Source of the DNA: Desulfosporosinus lacus DSM 15449
GTDB lineage: Bacteria; Bacillota; Desulfitobacteriia; Desulfitobacteriales; Desulfitobacteriaceae
Direction of reading: 5' to 3'
Length of the DNA: 64,000 nucleotides
NCBI RefSeq assembly: GCF_900129935.1
Contig: NZ_FQXJ01000008.1
Coordinates: 172,869-236,868 of the forward strand
Positions 26,417-34,151 of this stretch are shown here, piece after piece (positions within the stretch are counted from its first letter, which is position 1; every line of letters begins with the position of its first letter). A program made the position numbers and the translations under genes. The notes beneath the pieces were generated by a model that was given only the letters and a program-made list of their open reading frames with translations, ran no database searches and was not told the origin of the DNA.

Positions 26417-27064
26417 TTGGTAACTTCAGAATTAGAATTAGAGTCAATAACGAGAGCGCTGATCAAAGGGCAAGCCAACCGTGTTAAGACACTTACAACG
26501 TTAGCAATTGAAAATGGTGTCACGCCACAAAGGGTTTTTCAAAACGCACTACTACCTGGTATGCAAGTTATTGGCAGACAATTTAGAGATAATACAATTT
26601 ATATTTCAGATGTACTAATAGCTTCAAGGGCTATGCATGCGGGTTTACACGTCCTAAAACCTATCTTGTCAGATCCTCAGCACTCTTCACTAGGTAAAGT
26701 TGTAATCGGTACTGTAGCCGGGGATTTACATGATATTGGCAAGAATTTAATCGTCATGATGTTTCGCGGTTCTGGGTTAGAAGTAATTGATCTTGGCATA
26801 GATGTTCAGACTGAGGATTTTGTGGAAGCAGTTAACGAACACCAGCCAGATATTTTAGCAATGTCTGCAATGCTCACGACTACCTTAGCTATGATGTCTG
26901 AAACAATTAGAGAACTAGAACGTCTTAAACTGCGTGACGGTGTCAAAATAATTATTGGAGGAAATCCTGCGACACAAGATTTTGCCAATGCAATTAATGC
27001 GGATGGTTATGCTGTTGATGTTTTTAAAGCTGTTGATTTAGCTTTGAAACTGATAATTAATTGA
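26417..27064 (+). CDS. Second MtaC-like corrinoid protein
   Basis: This 215-residue protein has the same two-domain form as MtaC: helical cap, then a B12-binding domain with GDLHDIGK (cobalt-ligand histidine at residue 105), MSAMLTTTLA and IIGGNPA. It is clearly a diverged paralogue of the 22734 protein. It follows the regulator by 29 bp and is probably co-transcribed with it. That arrangement suggests a corrinoid partner for another methyltransferase, or a methyl-corrinoid sensor feeding the regulator. The start is TTG, with GGGGAGTGAG upstream; no early ATG exists in frame. Confidence 0.85.
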   Translation: MVTSELELESITRALIKGQANRVKTLTTLAIENGVTPQRVFQNALLPGMQVIGRQFRDNTIYISDVLIASRAMHAGLHVLKPILSDPQHSSLGKVVIGTVAGDLHDIGKNLIVMMFRGSGLEVIDLGIDVQTEDFVEAVNEHQPDILAMSAMLTTTLAMMSETIRELERLKLRDGVKIIIGGNPATQDFANAINADGYAVDVFKAVDLALKLIIN

Positions 27065-27142
27065 ATTATTGTCCAAGGGAATGTTAAAAATGACAAAGTT
27101 GAGGGGCGTTGGTCAGTCTGAGTGATTTTAATTTGTTAAAAT

Positions 27143-27176
27143 AAGAAATACCACGGCTTAAACCGTGGTATTTCTT
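27143..27176. terminator. Bidirectional terminator between convergent genes
   Basis: AAGAAATACCACGG (27143-27156) and CCGTGGTATTTCTT (27163-27176) form a perfect 14-bp stem with a 6-nt loop. The convergent minus-strand gene has its stop codon inside the right arm, at 27175-27177. Confidence 0.8.
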
Positions 27177-27936
27177 ATTTAATAGATTGAGCGATTTTTA
27201 TAATTTCTTCTTCCGATAGTTGTCCTTTAAGTTGTAGTAAGAGACTCCTTGATTGCCAATTCAAGGTACTTATGCCGTTCTTATGCATAAATAAAATTGC
27301 AGGGTCAGCATTGATCATTAGATCTTTTATAACAGTATCTTCACTGTCATACAGTGAACCGCGTGAAGTTCCGCTAGCATTATTTTGTTGGCTAAAGACT
27401 ATTACTTTATCCTTAAGATTATATTCAAAGGTAATCTGATAAACATCAGCACCATGAGATGTAAGGACAATTCTTCTTGTATTAGCTTCAAGAGGGAGGT
27501 AACTTGGCGCCGCCAACATAAAAGGAATCATATTATGGACTTCATCCAGGCTAACTTCTTTTTCAGTAATATCTCCTAAATCCTGTACCTTTGGTATTCC
27601 TGACTCATCACCCTGCTGATAGGTTTCGGTTATATTATTTGTAGTTTTTCCAACCATGTAGTTAAAGAATTTGGCGATGGTTCCCCCAAAAGCATTTGCA
27701 TTATTTGGGCGTAAAAAGGGTACTGAACCGATTGATAAGAGAATTGTGATGGCCAAAACAATTCTTTTTTGTTTTAAGATGGATCTTTGGGTTGGCGGAA
27801 TGGTTTCTGTTTCTAATATCTGTTGCTTAATCTTCTCCCATTGATTATCTATATTGGGAACTTCAATAGTTTCGGCTAACTCCTTTGAGAAGTGATCTTT
27901 AATTGTCCTGTTAAGTTCTATTTCTGATAAGGCCAT
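27175..27936 (-). CDS. Membrane-anchored DUF4367-type protein, probable anti-sigma factor
   Basis: This 253-residue protein has a charged cytoplasmic N terminus of about 57 residues, one membrane segment near residues 59-75 (IVLAITILLSIGSVPFL), and a C-terminal extracytoplasmic domain of the DUF4367 kind. It lies 6 bp after an ECF sigma factor gene in the same direction. This is the usual arrangement for a sigma/anti-sigma pair, so I infer it holds the sigma factor at the membrane. No zinc-binding ZAS motif is seen, so the inhibition would be of another type. The ATG is preceded by GGGAGG. Confidence 0.72.
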   Translation of the reverse strand: MALSEIELNRTIKDHFSKELAETIEVPNIDNQWEKIKQQILETETIPPTQRSILKQKRIVLAITILLSIGSVPFLRPNNANAFGGTIAKFFNYMVGKTTNNITETYQQGDESGIPKVQDLGDITEKEVSLDEVHNMIPFMLAAPSYLPLEANTRRIVLTSHGADVYQITFEYNLKDKVIVFSQQNNASGTSRGSLYDSEDTVIKDLMINADPAILFMHKNGISTLNWQSRSLLLQLKGQLSEEEIIKIAQSIK

Positions 27937-27942
27937 TGAAGT

Positions 27943-28464
27943 TCAACCTCCCGTTTTTTGCTTAATTTCACTATCTATCATTTTTCTGAATTTATCTTTC
28001 GCCCTATGTAATCGTACTTTCGCATTTGCGAGGTTAATGCCTAATAAGTCGGAAATCTGTTGCAATGTTAAGTCAGCATAATACTTAAGAACTAAGATCT
28101 CGGTTTCTTTATGCTTTAACTTATTTAGGGCATTGTCAATATCCTCCCTAAGATCTATATCATTTTCCTCGCCATAGGACAGTGTATTTAAGTGATAATT
28201 AGTTATTGGGGTAATTCGTTCATTATTGTTATCCTTTAGCATATGTTTAGCTTCATTTAGGGCAATAGAAATAACCCAGGAAGCAAATTTATCCTTAGAT
28301 TTTAATTGATATAGTTTATTATAGGCTATTATAAATGCCTGCTGAACCGCGTCCTCTGAGATGAATTTATCTTTAGTATAGAAATAAACAGTGTGATAGA
28401 CTTTTTCGTAATTTTGCTTGACAAGAATTTCAAATACGTCCAAGTTACTGCCATACAATGACAA
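27943..28464 (-). CDS. ECF RNA polymerase sigma factor
   Basis: This 173-residue protein shows region 2 (HTVYFYTKDKFISEDAVQQAFI, near residues 20-42, with DAVQQAFI) and region 4 (LKHKETEILVLKYYADLT and ISDLLGINLANAKVRLHRAK, shown here as motif descriptions). It is a group 4 sigma-70 factor of the SigW/SigV type. The start is TTG with AAGGAGGGG six bases upstream. It is followed by its probable anti-sigma gene. The 28465-28748 gap before the divergent cls gene has no further gene. Confidence 0.92.
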   Translation of the reverse strand: MSLYGSNLDVFEILVKQNYEKVYHTVYFYTKDKFISEDAVQQAFIIAYNKLYQLKSKDKFASWVISIALNEAKHMLKDNNNERITPITNYHLNTLSYGEENDIDLREDIDNALNKLKHKETEILVLKYYADLTLQQISDLLGINLANAKVRLHRAKDKFRKMIDSEIKQKTGG

Positions 28465-28748
28465 TTTTAACCCCTCCTTAAGATACTAATTCTAGGAATT
28501 ATGTAATTAAACCTTCCTAAATTAAAAAATTATTGGTAAGAAATAGCACAACTAACTTTTTGGAACTCCAACCAAGCATTTAATCAAGCTAAAGATGATT
28601 AATTATAAATTCTAAGTAGGGGGCAACATAAAATGGTTTTGATTAAGACTATTAATGATTAATTCTGGAGATAACTAGACTCTGTGAAAAAGTCTGAATG
28701 TAAGAATTAACATTTGAACACTGATAAACTAAGAGGGTCGGTGATACA

Positions 28749-30173
28749 ATGATATGGTGCTTTTTATTGCTTATAAACCTTCTTCAGGTTATCTTCCTTT
28801 GGACGGCAATACTCTTAGAAAATCGAACTCCTGGAAATACAATAACCTGGCTTTTCATTCTTGGTCTCCTTCCTATACTTGGGTTCATCCTTTACATAGT
28901 ATTTGGGGAAAAAACTCGAGGACCTTTGTTTCATGCTAAACATATCCAAGATAATTCATATAATCGTTGGATTAGTGAGCAGCAAACAAATATTAAGAAC
29001 GGAGATTTAGATCCAAATACTAATTATGAGTTAAAATTGGTCAAGCTTCACTTAAACTCAGGCTATGCTCCGTTAACGGTTCATAATCAAGTGGAAATCC
29101 TTTTGAACGGTGGGAAGAAATTTCAAGAATTATTCAATTCCTTAGAAAGTGCAAGCCATCACATACACCTTAGCTATTATATTTTTAAAGACGATGAAAT
29201 TGGTGCAGATGTCTTGAAGATCTTAAGTCGTAAAGTTACTGAGGGTGTAGAAGTTCGTGTCCTGCTGGATGGAATGGGAAGCCTTTCCATTTCAGGCGGT
29301 TTTATAAAAAGTATGCGTGAGGCAGGAATTTTGGCAGAATGGTTTTTCCCAATTCGCTTTCCCTATATTACTTCTCAATTAAACCTGCGTTATCATCGCA
29401 AAATCGTTGTCGTGGATGGCAGTACCGGTTTCATGGGAGGACTTAATATTGGCGATGAATACTTATCTCGCGACTCCAAACTAGGTTTCTGGCGTGACAC
29501 ACATTTAAAACTAGAAGGGGAAGCTGTCTATACCCTCCAAGCTATTTTCCTGAATGATTGGTATTTTGTGACTCATCAGGAGGTTAAAGGGGAACGATAT
29601 TTCCCCGAAACGAAAATTAAACAGCATCTCCCAATTCAAATATTAGGGAGTGGACCAGATTCAAGATGGACATCAGTTCTACAGAGTTTTTTTAGCACCA
29701 TCACAATGGCGAATCATTGTATCTATATAGAAACCCCATACTTTATCCCTGATGCAAGCTTAATCATGGCCTTAAAAACCGCTGCCCTCAGCGGTTTAGA
29801 CGTGCGGCTCCTTGTCCAAGGAATCCCAGAACATAAACTGACGTTTCTTGCTATGAATTCATATTTTGAGGACTTACTTCAGGCGGGGGTAAGAATTTTT
29901 GAATACATGAAAGGAACTCTTCATGCCAAGATCTTAATTATAGATAATCAGCTTACTTCTGTAGGATCAGCAAATATGGATTTGCGAAGTTTTCTCCTAG
30001 ATTTTGAGATCAGTGCTTTTATCTATGACTCAACAATTGCCGGAGGTTTATTGGAAAATTTTGAGATCGATTTGAAAGTGAGCAGGGAAGTCATTCTTGA
30101 AGAGTTTCAAAAACGTTCAGTCATAAAACGATTTAAGGAATCGAGTGCCCGAGTGTTTTCACCGCTTTTATAG
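28749..30173 (+). CDS. cls: Cardiolipin synthase, phospholipase D family
   Basis: This 474-residue protein has two N-terminal membrane segments (within residues 1-55) and two HKD motifs, YHRKIVVVDG (near 218-227) and LHAKILIIDN (near 397-406), which make the paired phospholipase D active site. It joins two phosphatidylglycerol molecules into cardiolipin at the membrane. The ATG follows a GAGGGTCGGTG site. A terminator comes 26 bp after the stop, so it is monocistronic. Confidence 0.95.
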   Translation: MIWCFLLLINLLQVIFLWTAILLENRTPGNTITWLFILGLLPILGFILYIVFGEKTRGPLFHAKHIQDNSYNRWISEQQTNIKNGDLDPNTNYELKLVKLHLNSGYAPLTVHNQVEILLNGGKKFQELFNSLESASHHIHLSYYIFKDDEIGADVLKILSRKVTEGVEVRVLLDGMGSLSISGGFIKSMREAGILAEWFFPIRFPYITSQLNLRYHRKIVVVDGSTGFMGGLNIGDEYLSRDSKLGFWRDTHLKLEGEAVYTLQAIFLNDWYFVTHQEVKGERYFPETKIKQHLPIQILGSGPDSRWTSVLQSFFSTITMANHCIYIETPYFIPDASLIMALKTAALSGLDVRLLVQGIPEHKLTFLAMNSYFEDLLQAGVRIFEYMKGTLHAKILIIDNQLTSVGSANMDLRSFLLDFEISAFIYDSTIAGGLLENFEIDLKVSREVILEEFQKRSVIKRFKESSARVFSPLL

Positions 30174-30198
30174 CAGATTTTCAATTTTTAACAAAAGG

Positions 30199-30236
30199 AT
30201 GCATCTTAGTTTGAAACGACAAGGTGTATTTTTTTG
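30199..30236 (+). terminator. Intrinsic terminator after cls
   Basis: ATGCATCTT (30199-30207) pairs with AAGGTGTAT (30221-30229), including two G-U pairs, and seven T follow. Confidence 0.75.
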
Positions 30237-30415
30237 TTTTTAGAAAAAAATTATGATTAGGGTGTCAGATGAGGCAGTGAGCGTACGTCTATTTAAATGT
30301 AAATCAGTCATGGTATTAACTCCTATATGCTTCCGAAATCCTATGGTATGATAGCTTGTGTAACTCAGATAGATAATAACGTATTAAAGAGAGAAGGCAG
30401 GAGGCTGACGACGAG

Positions 30416-30928
30416 GTGGAGGCCAATTCGACCTTTGATGAGACCTATGAACTTTTATTCCCATTGATCTACCGATTTGTTTCGATTCGAATACCTAAGC
30501 CAGATGTGGAAGATGTAACCGCTGAAATAATCGTGAAAGTGTGGCGCGGTCTGCCAAATATGGAAAAAAAGACCGCCCTTAAGTCTTGGGCCCTAAAAAT
30601 TGCGACCCATCAAATTGCAGATTATTACCGAAGTCATAAACGTACCCCCGTGATGACCCTCGAAGATACGCCGTTACCTATGACGCAACAATCCGATCAA
30701 AGTGAAACCTGGGCAACCCTGTTAAGTGTTAAAGAAACCTTAGCTAAGCTCTCTCCTCAACAGGTTAACGTTATCCAACTCCGATTAATTGAGGGATTCA
30801 GTGCAGGAGAAGCGGCAGAAATCTTAGGAACAACACAGCAGGCAGTGGACAGCCTTCTATACCGGGCTAAGAAAGGGTTCCGAAAAATCTACCAGGGGAA
30901 CCTGGACAGAGGAGGCAGAGTCCGATGA
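30416..30928 (+). CDS. ECF RNA polymerase sigma factor
   Basis: This 170-residue sigma-70 family protein has region 2 (PDVEDVTAEIIVKVWRGL) and a region 4 helix-turn-helix (LSPQQVNVIQLRLIEGFS and AEILGTTQQAVDSLLYRAK). The GTG start follows GGCAGGAGGCTGACGACGAG, a somewhat long spacing. It overlaps the next gene by 4 bp, a DUF4349 membrane protein that is probably its regulator or target. It is a different pair from the 27175-28464 one. Confidence 0.9.
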   Translation: MEANSTFDETYELLFPLIYRFVSIRIPKPDVEDVTAEIIVKVWRGLPNMEKKTALKSWALKIATHQIADYYRSHKRTPVMTLEDTPLPMTQQSDQSETWATLLSVKETLAKLSPQQVNVIQLRLIEGFSAGEAAEILGTTQQAVDSLLYRAKKGFRKIYQGNLDRGGRVR

Positions 30929-32238
30929 AAAGATTTTTTTATAAAACGGATCTCACCGCACTCTGGGAAGAGGATGGTGATTTGCAACGTATGAAAGCTT
31001 TCTTCCAAACGATTGAGGGAGATATAGAGGGTAATGAGCAAATTAAGCAGAGTGTAAAGCAAAAGGCTCTTGAAAAAATGGCCATCATTGAAGATTCAAA
31101 AGAGTTTCATGTTGATGTGAATATTAACGAAAAGGAAAGTCTAGCTCAACGATTACGTTCAAGACTGCTCACTATGAGTAATTTTGGTCATTGGAAACTG
31201 AGTTTTTCTGTGGTTGCGCTAGCCCTCCTCGTGATCATCGGGCAGGAGGCTATGAATGGTTCATTGAACCTTTTCCCTCGCATGGGGAGCACTCAGAAGT
31301 TAGCCCAATCGGCAGGAAGCCCCCCGCAGGCTGCGGATTTAAAAGGTTCAATGGAAACGGGCGCTGATAGTAATGCTAAAACAAAAGGGGTTAATGACAC
31401 CTTAATAGCAAATGACGAAATTGTAGAAGCACAATCCCCTCAGACAGATTCGCTATACAGTACAAATAGCTCTTCAGATATGCGTAAAAATCTTGAAATT
31501 TCTCCTGTTTCGCCAGATCAACCAAGCGTTCCTCCCGCAGATACAGGGGTTTCTCGGAAAATCATTCATGATTTAGAGTTAACGCTTGAGGTAGCAACCA
31601 TCAAGGATACGGTGACGCAAATCAGCGAAGAGGTAAAACAACTAGGCGGATATGTGGTCACATCTCAACAAAGCGAATCAGATTATCATTCATCCGCGCA
31701 GTTGACGGTTAAGGTTCCGGCCGACAAGCTTGCTGGGTTGCAGGATACCTTTTCTGCTTGGGGTAAGGTGCTCGAACAACGCTTGCAGGCCAATGATATA
31801 ACTAACCAATACTATGATTCCCAGGCACGTTTGCAAATTCTAGAGGCTGAAGAGAAACGTTACCTCGAAATCCTTGACAAGTCTACAACTATTGAAGACG
31901 TGCTTAAAGTGGAAAACTCGCTGAGCAACGTTCGTCAACAAATTGAACAATTAAAGGGTCAGTTAAAACTTTGGAACCATCAGGTAGACTATTCCACGGT
32001 AACCCTTCAAATTGTTACTCGCCAAAGTCCAAATCTCAATGTCACAAACCCGTGGCAGCCGATTTCTTGGAGTGAAACCTGGAAAGCGGCAGGGGATGCT
32101 GTATTGAAAACTTTGAGCAGTACCTGGAATGGACTTAATTATCTGGTAGTCGGGATAGGGTATGCCTCCCCTTACCTTTTAATCGGTGCCTTGAGTTGGA
32201 TCCTTTATCGAGTATGGCAAAAGAGTAAATCACAGTAA
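30925..32238 (+). CDS. DUF4349 membrane protein, probable partner of the sigma factor
   Basis: This 437-residue protein has a cytoplasmic N terminus, a membrane segment near residues 90-106, a low-complexity Ser/Gln/Asp-rich linker, and a DUF4349 domain from about residue 208 (RKIIHDLELTLEVATI onward) with a coiled coil near 305-350. A second membrane segment lies near the C terminus (about 403-430). Overlap with the sigma gene suggests an anti-sigma role for the N-terminal part, with the outer domain sensing the envelope. That role is inferred. It ends at a long hairpin at 32252-32301. Confidence 0.75.
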   Translation: MKRFFYKTDLTALWEEDGDLQRMKAFFQTIEGDIEGNEQIKQSVKQKALEKMAIIEDSKEFHVDVNINEKESLAQRLRSRLLTMSNFGHWKLSFSVVALALLVIIGQEAMNGSLNLFPRMGSTQKLAQSAGSPPQAADLKGSMETGADSNAKTKGVNDTLIANDEIVEAQSPQTDSLYSTNSSSDMRKNLEISPVSPDQPSVPPADTGVSRKIIHDLELTLEVATIKDTVTQISEEVKQLGGYVVTSQQSESDYHSSAQLTVKVPADKLAGLQDTFSAWGKVLEQRLQANDITNQYYDSQARLQILEAEEKRYLEILDKSTTIEDVLKVENSLSNVRQQIEQLKGQLKLWNHQVDYSTVTLQIVTRQSPNLNVTNPWQPISWSETWKAAGDAVLKTLSSTWNGLNYLVVGIGYASPYLLIGALSWILYRVWQKSKSQ

Positions 32239-32251
32239 TTATTGGGCAACC

Positions 32252-32301
32252 ACAAGGAGGGCTTAGATCTGCAGATAAATGCATGACTAAGCCCTCCTTG
32301 T
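32252..32301 (+). terminator. Long hairpin after the DUF4349 gene
   Basis: ACAAGGAGGGCTTAG (32252-32266) pairs perfectly with CTAAGCCCTCCTTGT (32287-32301), a 15-bp stem. There is no T-run, so it may act as an mRNA 3' stabiliser or a weak terminator. Confidence 0.6.
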
Positions 32302-32302
32302 A

Positions 32303-32360
32303 TCGAGTCGGCTCGGCACCTTAAGTCTTGGTGCCAGTAAGTTGCTGTATTGTGACTCGA
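32303..32360 (+). promoter_or_regulatory. Two-level stem structure upstream of the YitT-family gene
   Basis: TCGAGTC (32303-32309) and GACTCGA (32354-32360) enclose a GGCACC/GGTGCC hairpin (32315-32320 with 32330-32335). It starts directly after the preceding terminator-like hairpin and ends 68 bases before the next gene. It does not match a riboswitch class I know. Confidence 0.35.
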
Positions 32361-32428
32361 CTTTACGTATAATATATATGTCTGTATAATGAAATGTAAT
32401 CTTTAACCAAAAAGTAGGGGGCATTTAT

Positions 32429-33277
32429 TTGAAACTAACAAAACGATCAAAGTCTATTGGAGGGATTATAGGGATTGCTGTCGGGGCCATCCTTGCCGCT
32501 TATGGAATTCAAGGCTTTATTGTCTATTCCGGTTTAAGTGGAGGCGGCGTCGGTGGAATTGCCCTGCTTCTCTACTATACGTTTAATCTTCCGATTGGGA
32601 TCGTGACATTTATTCTAAATGTACCGTTATTTGTTTTAGGATGGAAAGAAGTTGATAAACAGTTCGTTTTTAAAACCATATGGGGATTAGCGATTTTCTC
32701 TATTTTTCTGGATTTATTTAACGGCATTCAACCTTTCGATTTCAATGACATTTTTTTAGGGGCTCTGTATGGCGGGGTCATCTCAGGAGTTTCCTCAGCT
32801 ATTGTCTTTCGCTTTGGTGGCAGTCTGGGGGGCACCGATATCGTCTCGAAAGTCATTCAACGCAAGTATGGAGTACCTATGGGCACCTCAGCCCTAGCTA
32901 TCAACGGAGTCATTATCTTGATATCTTGGGCAGTACTTGGCCCGAAAGCAGCACTCTATACTTTGGTAATGCTGTTCGTATATGGCCGTGTACTTGATCT
33001 AATTGAGAGCGGCGTTCCAGCAAAGTCAATTACCATCATTTCAGATCGATCCGAGGAACTCGTCGCCCGAATTATGGTTGATTTAGGACGGGGGGCTACG
33101 TTTTTACATGGCAGAGGTGCTTACTCTTGTGAGCCGAAAGACATTGTTATTTGTGTCGTAAGTCTGCCTGAAATGGGCCGCCTAAAACGAGCTGTGCGGG
33201 AAATAGATCCTCAAGCCTTTATAATTATTCAAAATGCCGGAGAAGTTTTCGGAAGCGGCTTTATTTCTAATGAGTGA
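32429..33277 (+). CDS. YitT-family membrane protein (DUF161/DUF2179)
   Basis: This 282-residue protein has about five membrane segments in residues 10-180, with GGSLGGTDIVSK and SGLSGGGVGGIALL as family motifs, followed by a soluble C-terminal DUF2179 domain (from about 195) with GRGATFLHGRGAYS. The function of the family is not established. The start is TTG after AGTAGGGGGC. It is convergent with the deacetylase gene 12 bp away. Confidence 0.88.
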   Translation: MKLTKRSKSIGGIIGIAVGAILAAYGIQGFIVYSGLSGGGVGGIALLLYYTFNLPIGIVTFILNVPLFVLGWKEVDKQFVFKTIWGLAIFSIFLDLFNGIQPFDFNDIFLGALYGGVISGVSSAIVFRFGGSLGGTDIVSKVIQRKYGVPMGTSALAINGVIILISWAVLGPKAALYTLVMLFVYGRVLDLIESGVPAKSITIISDRSEELVARIMVDLGRGATFLHGRGAYSCEPKDIVICVVSLPEMGRLKRAVREIDPQAFIIIQNAGEVFGSGFISNE

Positions 33278-33289
33278 GTTAAAGCATTT

Positions 33290-34015
33290 TTACTTCGTTT
33301 CTGAATCCAAGGTTTTAAGTTCACTCAAAGTAGCTAAGCGATAACCACGAGCTCTCAAAGCATCAATAATCGGACCTAGTGATTTTACTGTTTGACTGCG
33401 TTGATAACCTCCGTCATGCATGAGGATAATTGAGCCCGGGAAAACATTTTTAACAACATTGTCCACAATTTGTTTTACTCCTGGATTTCTCCAATCTTTG
33501 CTGTCCACGCTCCACAGCGCTACGACATGGCCATTTCGGTTAGTGGTTTCCAGTTGAGTTTTTGATACGAACCCGCCGGGAGGACGATAAAAATATGTGT
33601 GGTAGCCTGTTGCAGCATAAACTGCTTGATCTGTTTGATTCATTTCTTTAACTAAATGGCGTTGTTGATAATCATGGTTAAAACCATGATTTCCAATTTC
33701 ATGTCCTTCTTTTACTAAGCGCTTTAATAAGTCAGGGTTCGATTGTGCCGCCTTCCCCAAAACAAAGAATGTGGCCCGCACCTCCTTTTCTTTTAGGATA
33801 TCCAGTATATCGGGAGTATCGATTGGATCCGGTCCATCATCAAAGGTAAGCGCTACAACCTTTTCCGGGGTATTTGCCATATAGTAAGTACCTGGAGTCC
33901 GAACCAAAGAGGGGGTTGTCAGCGTAAATTGAGTTATAGCTAGAATCCCCCCCACAGTGAACAGAAACAATAATCCTAAGAGCAGTTTTTGCCGAGATAA
34001 AACATAAATACGCAC
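33290..34015 (-). CDS. Polysaccharide deacetylase (NodB domain), membrane-anchored
   Basis: This protein of about 241 residues has an N-terminal signal anchor (near residues 10-30) and a NodB homology domain. Visible motifs are TFDDGPD (metal-binding aspartates), the second motif NHGFNH with its two histidines, RPPGGF and ILMHDGG. It should remove acetyl groups from peptidoglycan or a related polysaccharide outside the membrane, like the PdaA/PdaB group of spore formers. GTG at 34015 is preferred over TTG at 34021 because the GGGGGTGA site lies 6 bases before it. Confidence 0.9.
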   Translation of the reverse strand: MRIYVLSRQKLLLGLLFLFTVGGILAITQFTLTTPSLVRTPGTYYMANTPEKVVALTFDDGPDPIDTPDILDILKEKEVRATFFVLGKAAQSNPDLLKRLVKEGHEIGNHGFNHDYQQRHLVKEMNQTDQAVYAATGYHTYFYRPPGGFVSKTQLETTNRNGHVVALWSVDSKDWRNPGVKQIVDNVVKNVFPGSIILMHDGGYQRSQTVKSLGPIIDALRARGYRLATLSELKTLDSETK

Positions 34016-34151
34016 TGTCAATCACCCCCAAGTCGCTTCTATATACCTATGGATGAACAATGGGTTACATGCATTCTGCGCTCTAAACAATTTTAAAACA
34101 TGAAAATAATTTTGTATGCTGATGAAAGTCTTGTGGAAGGGAGGGAGTTAT

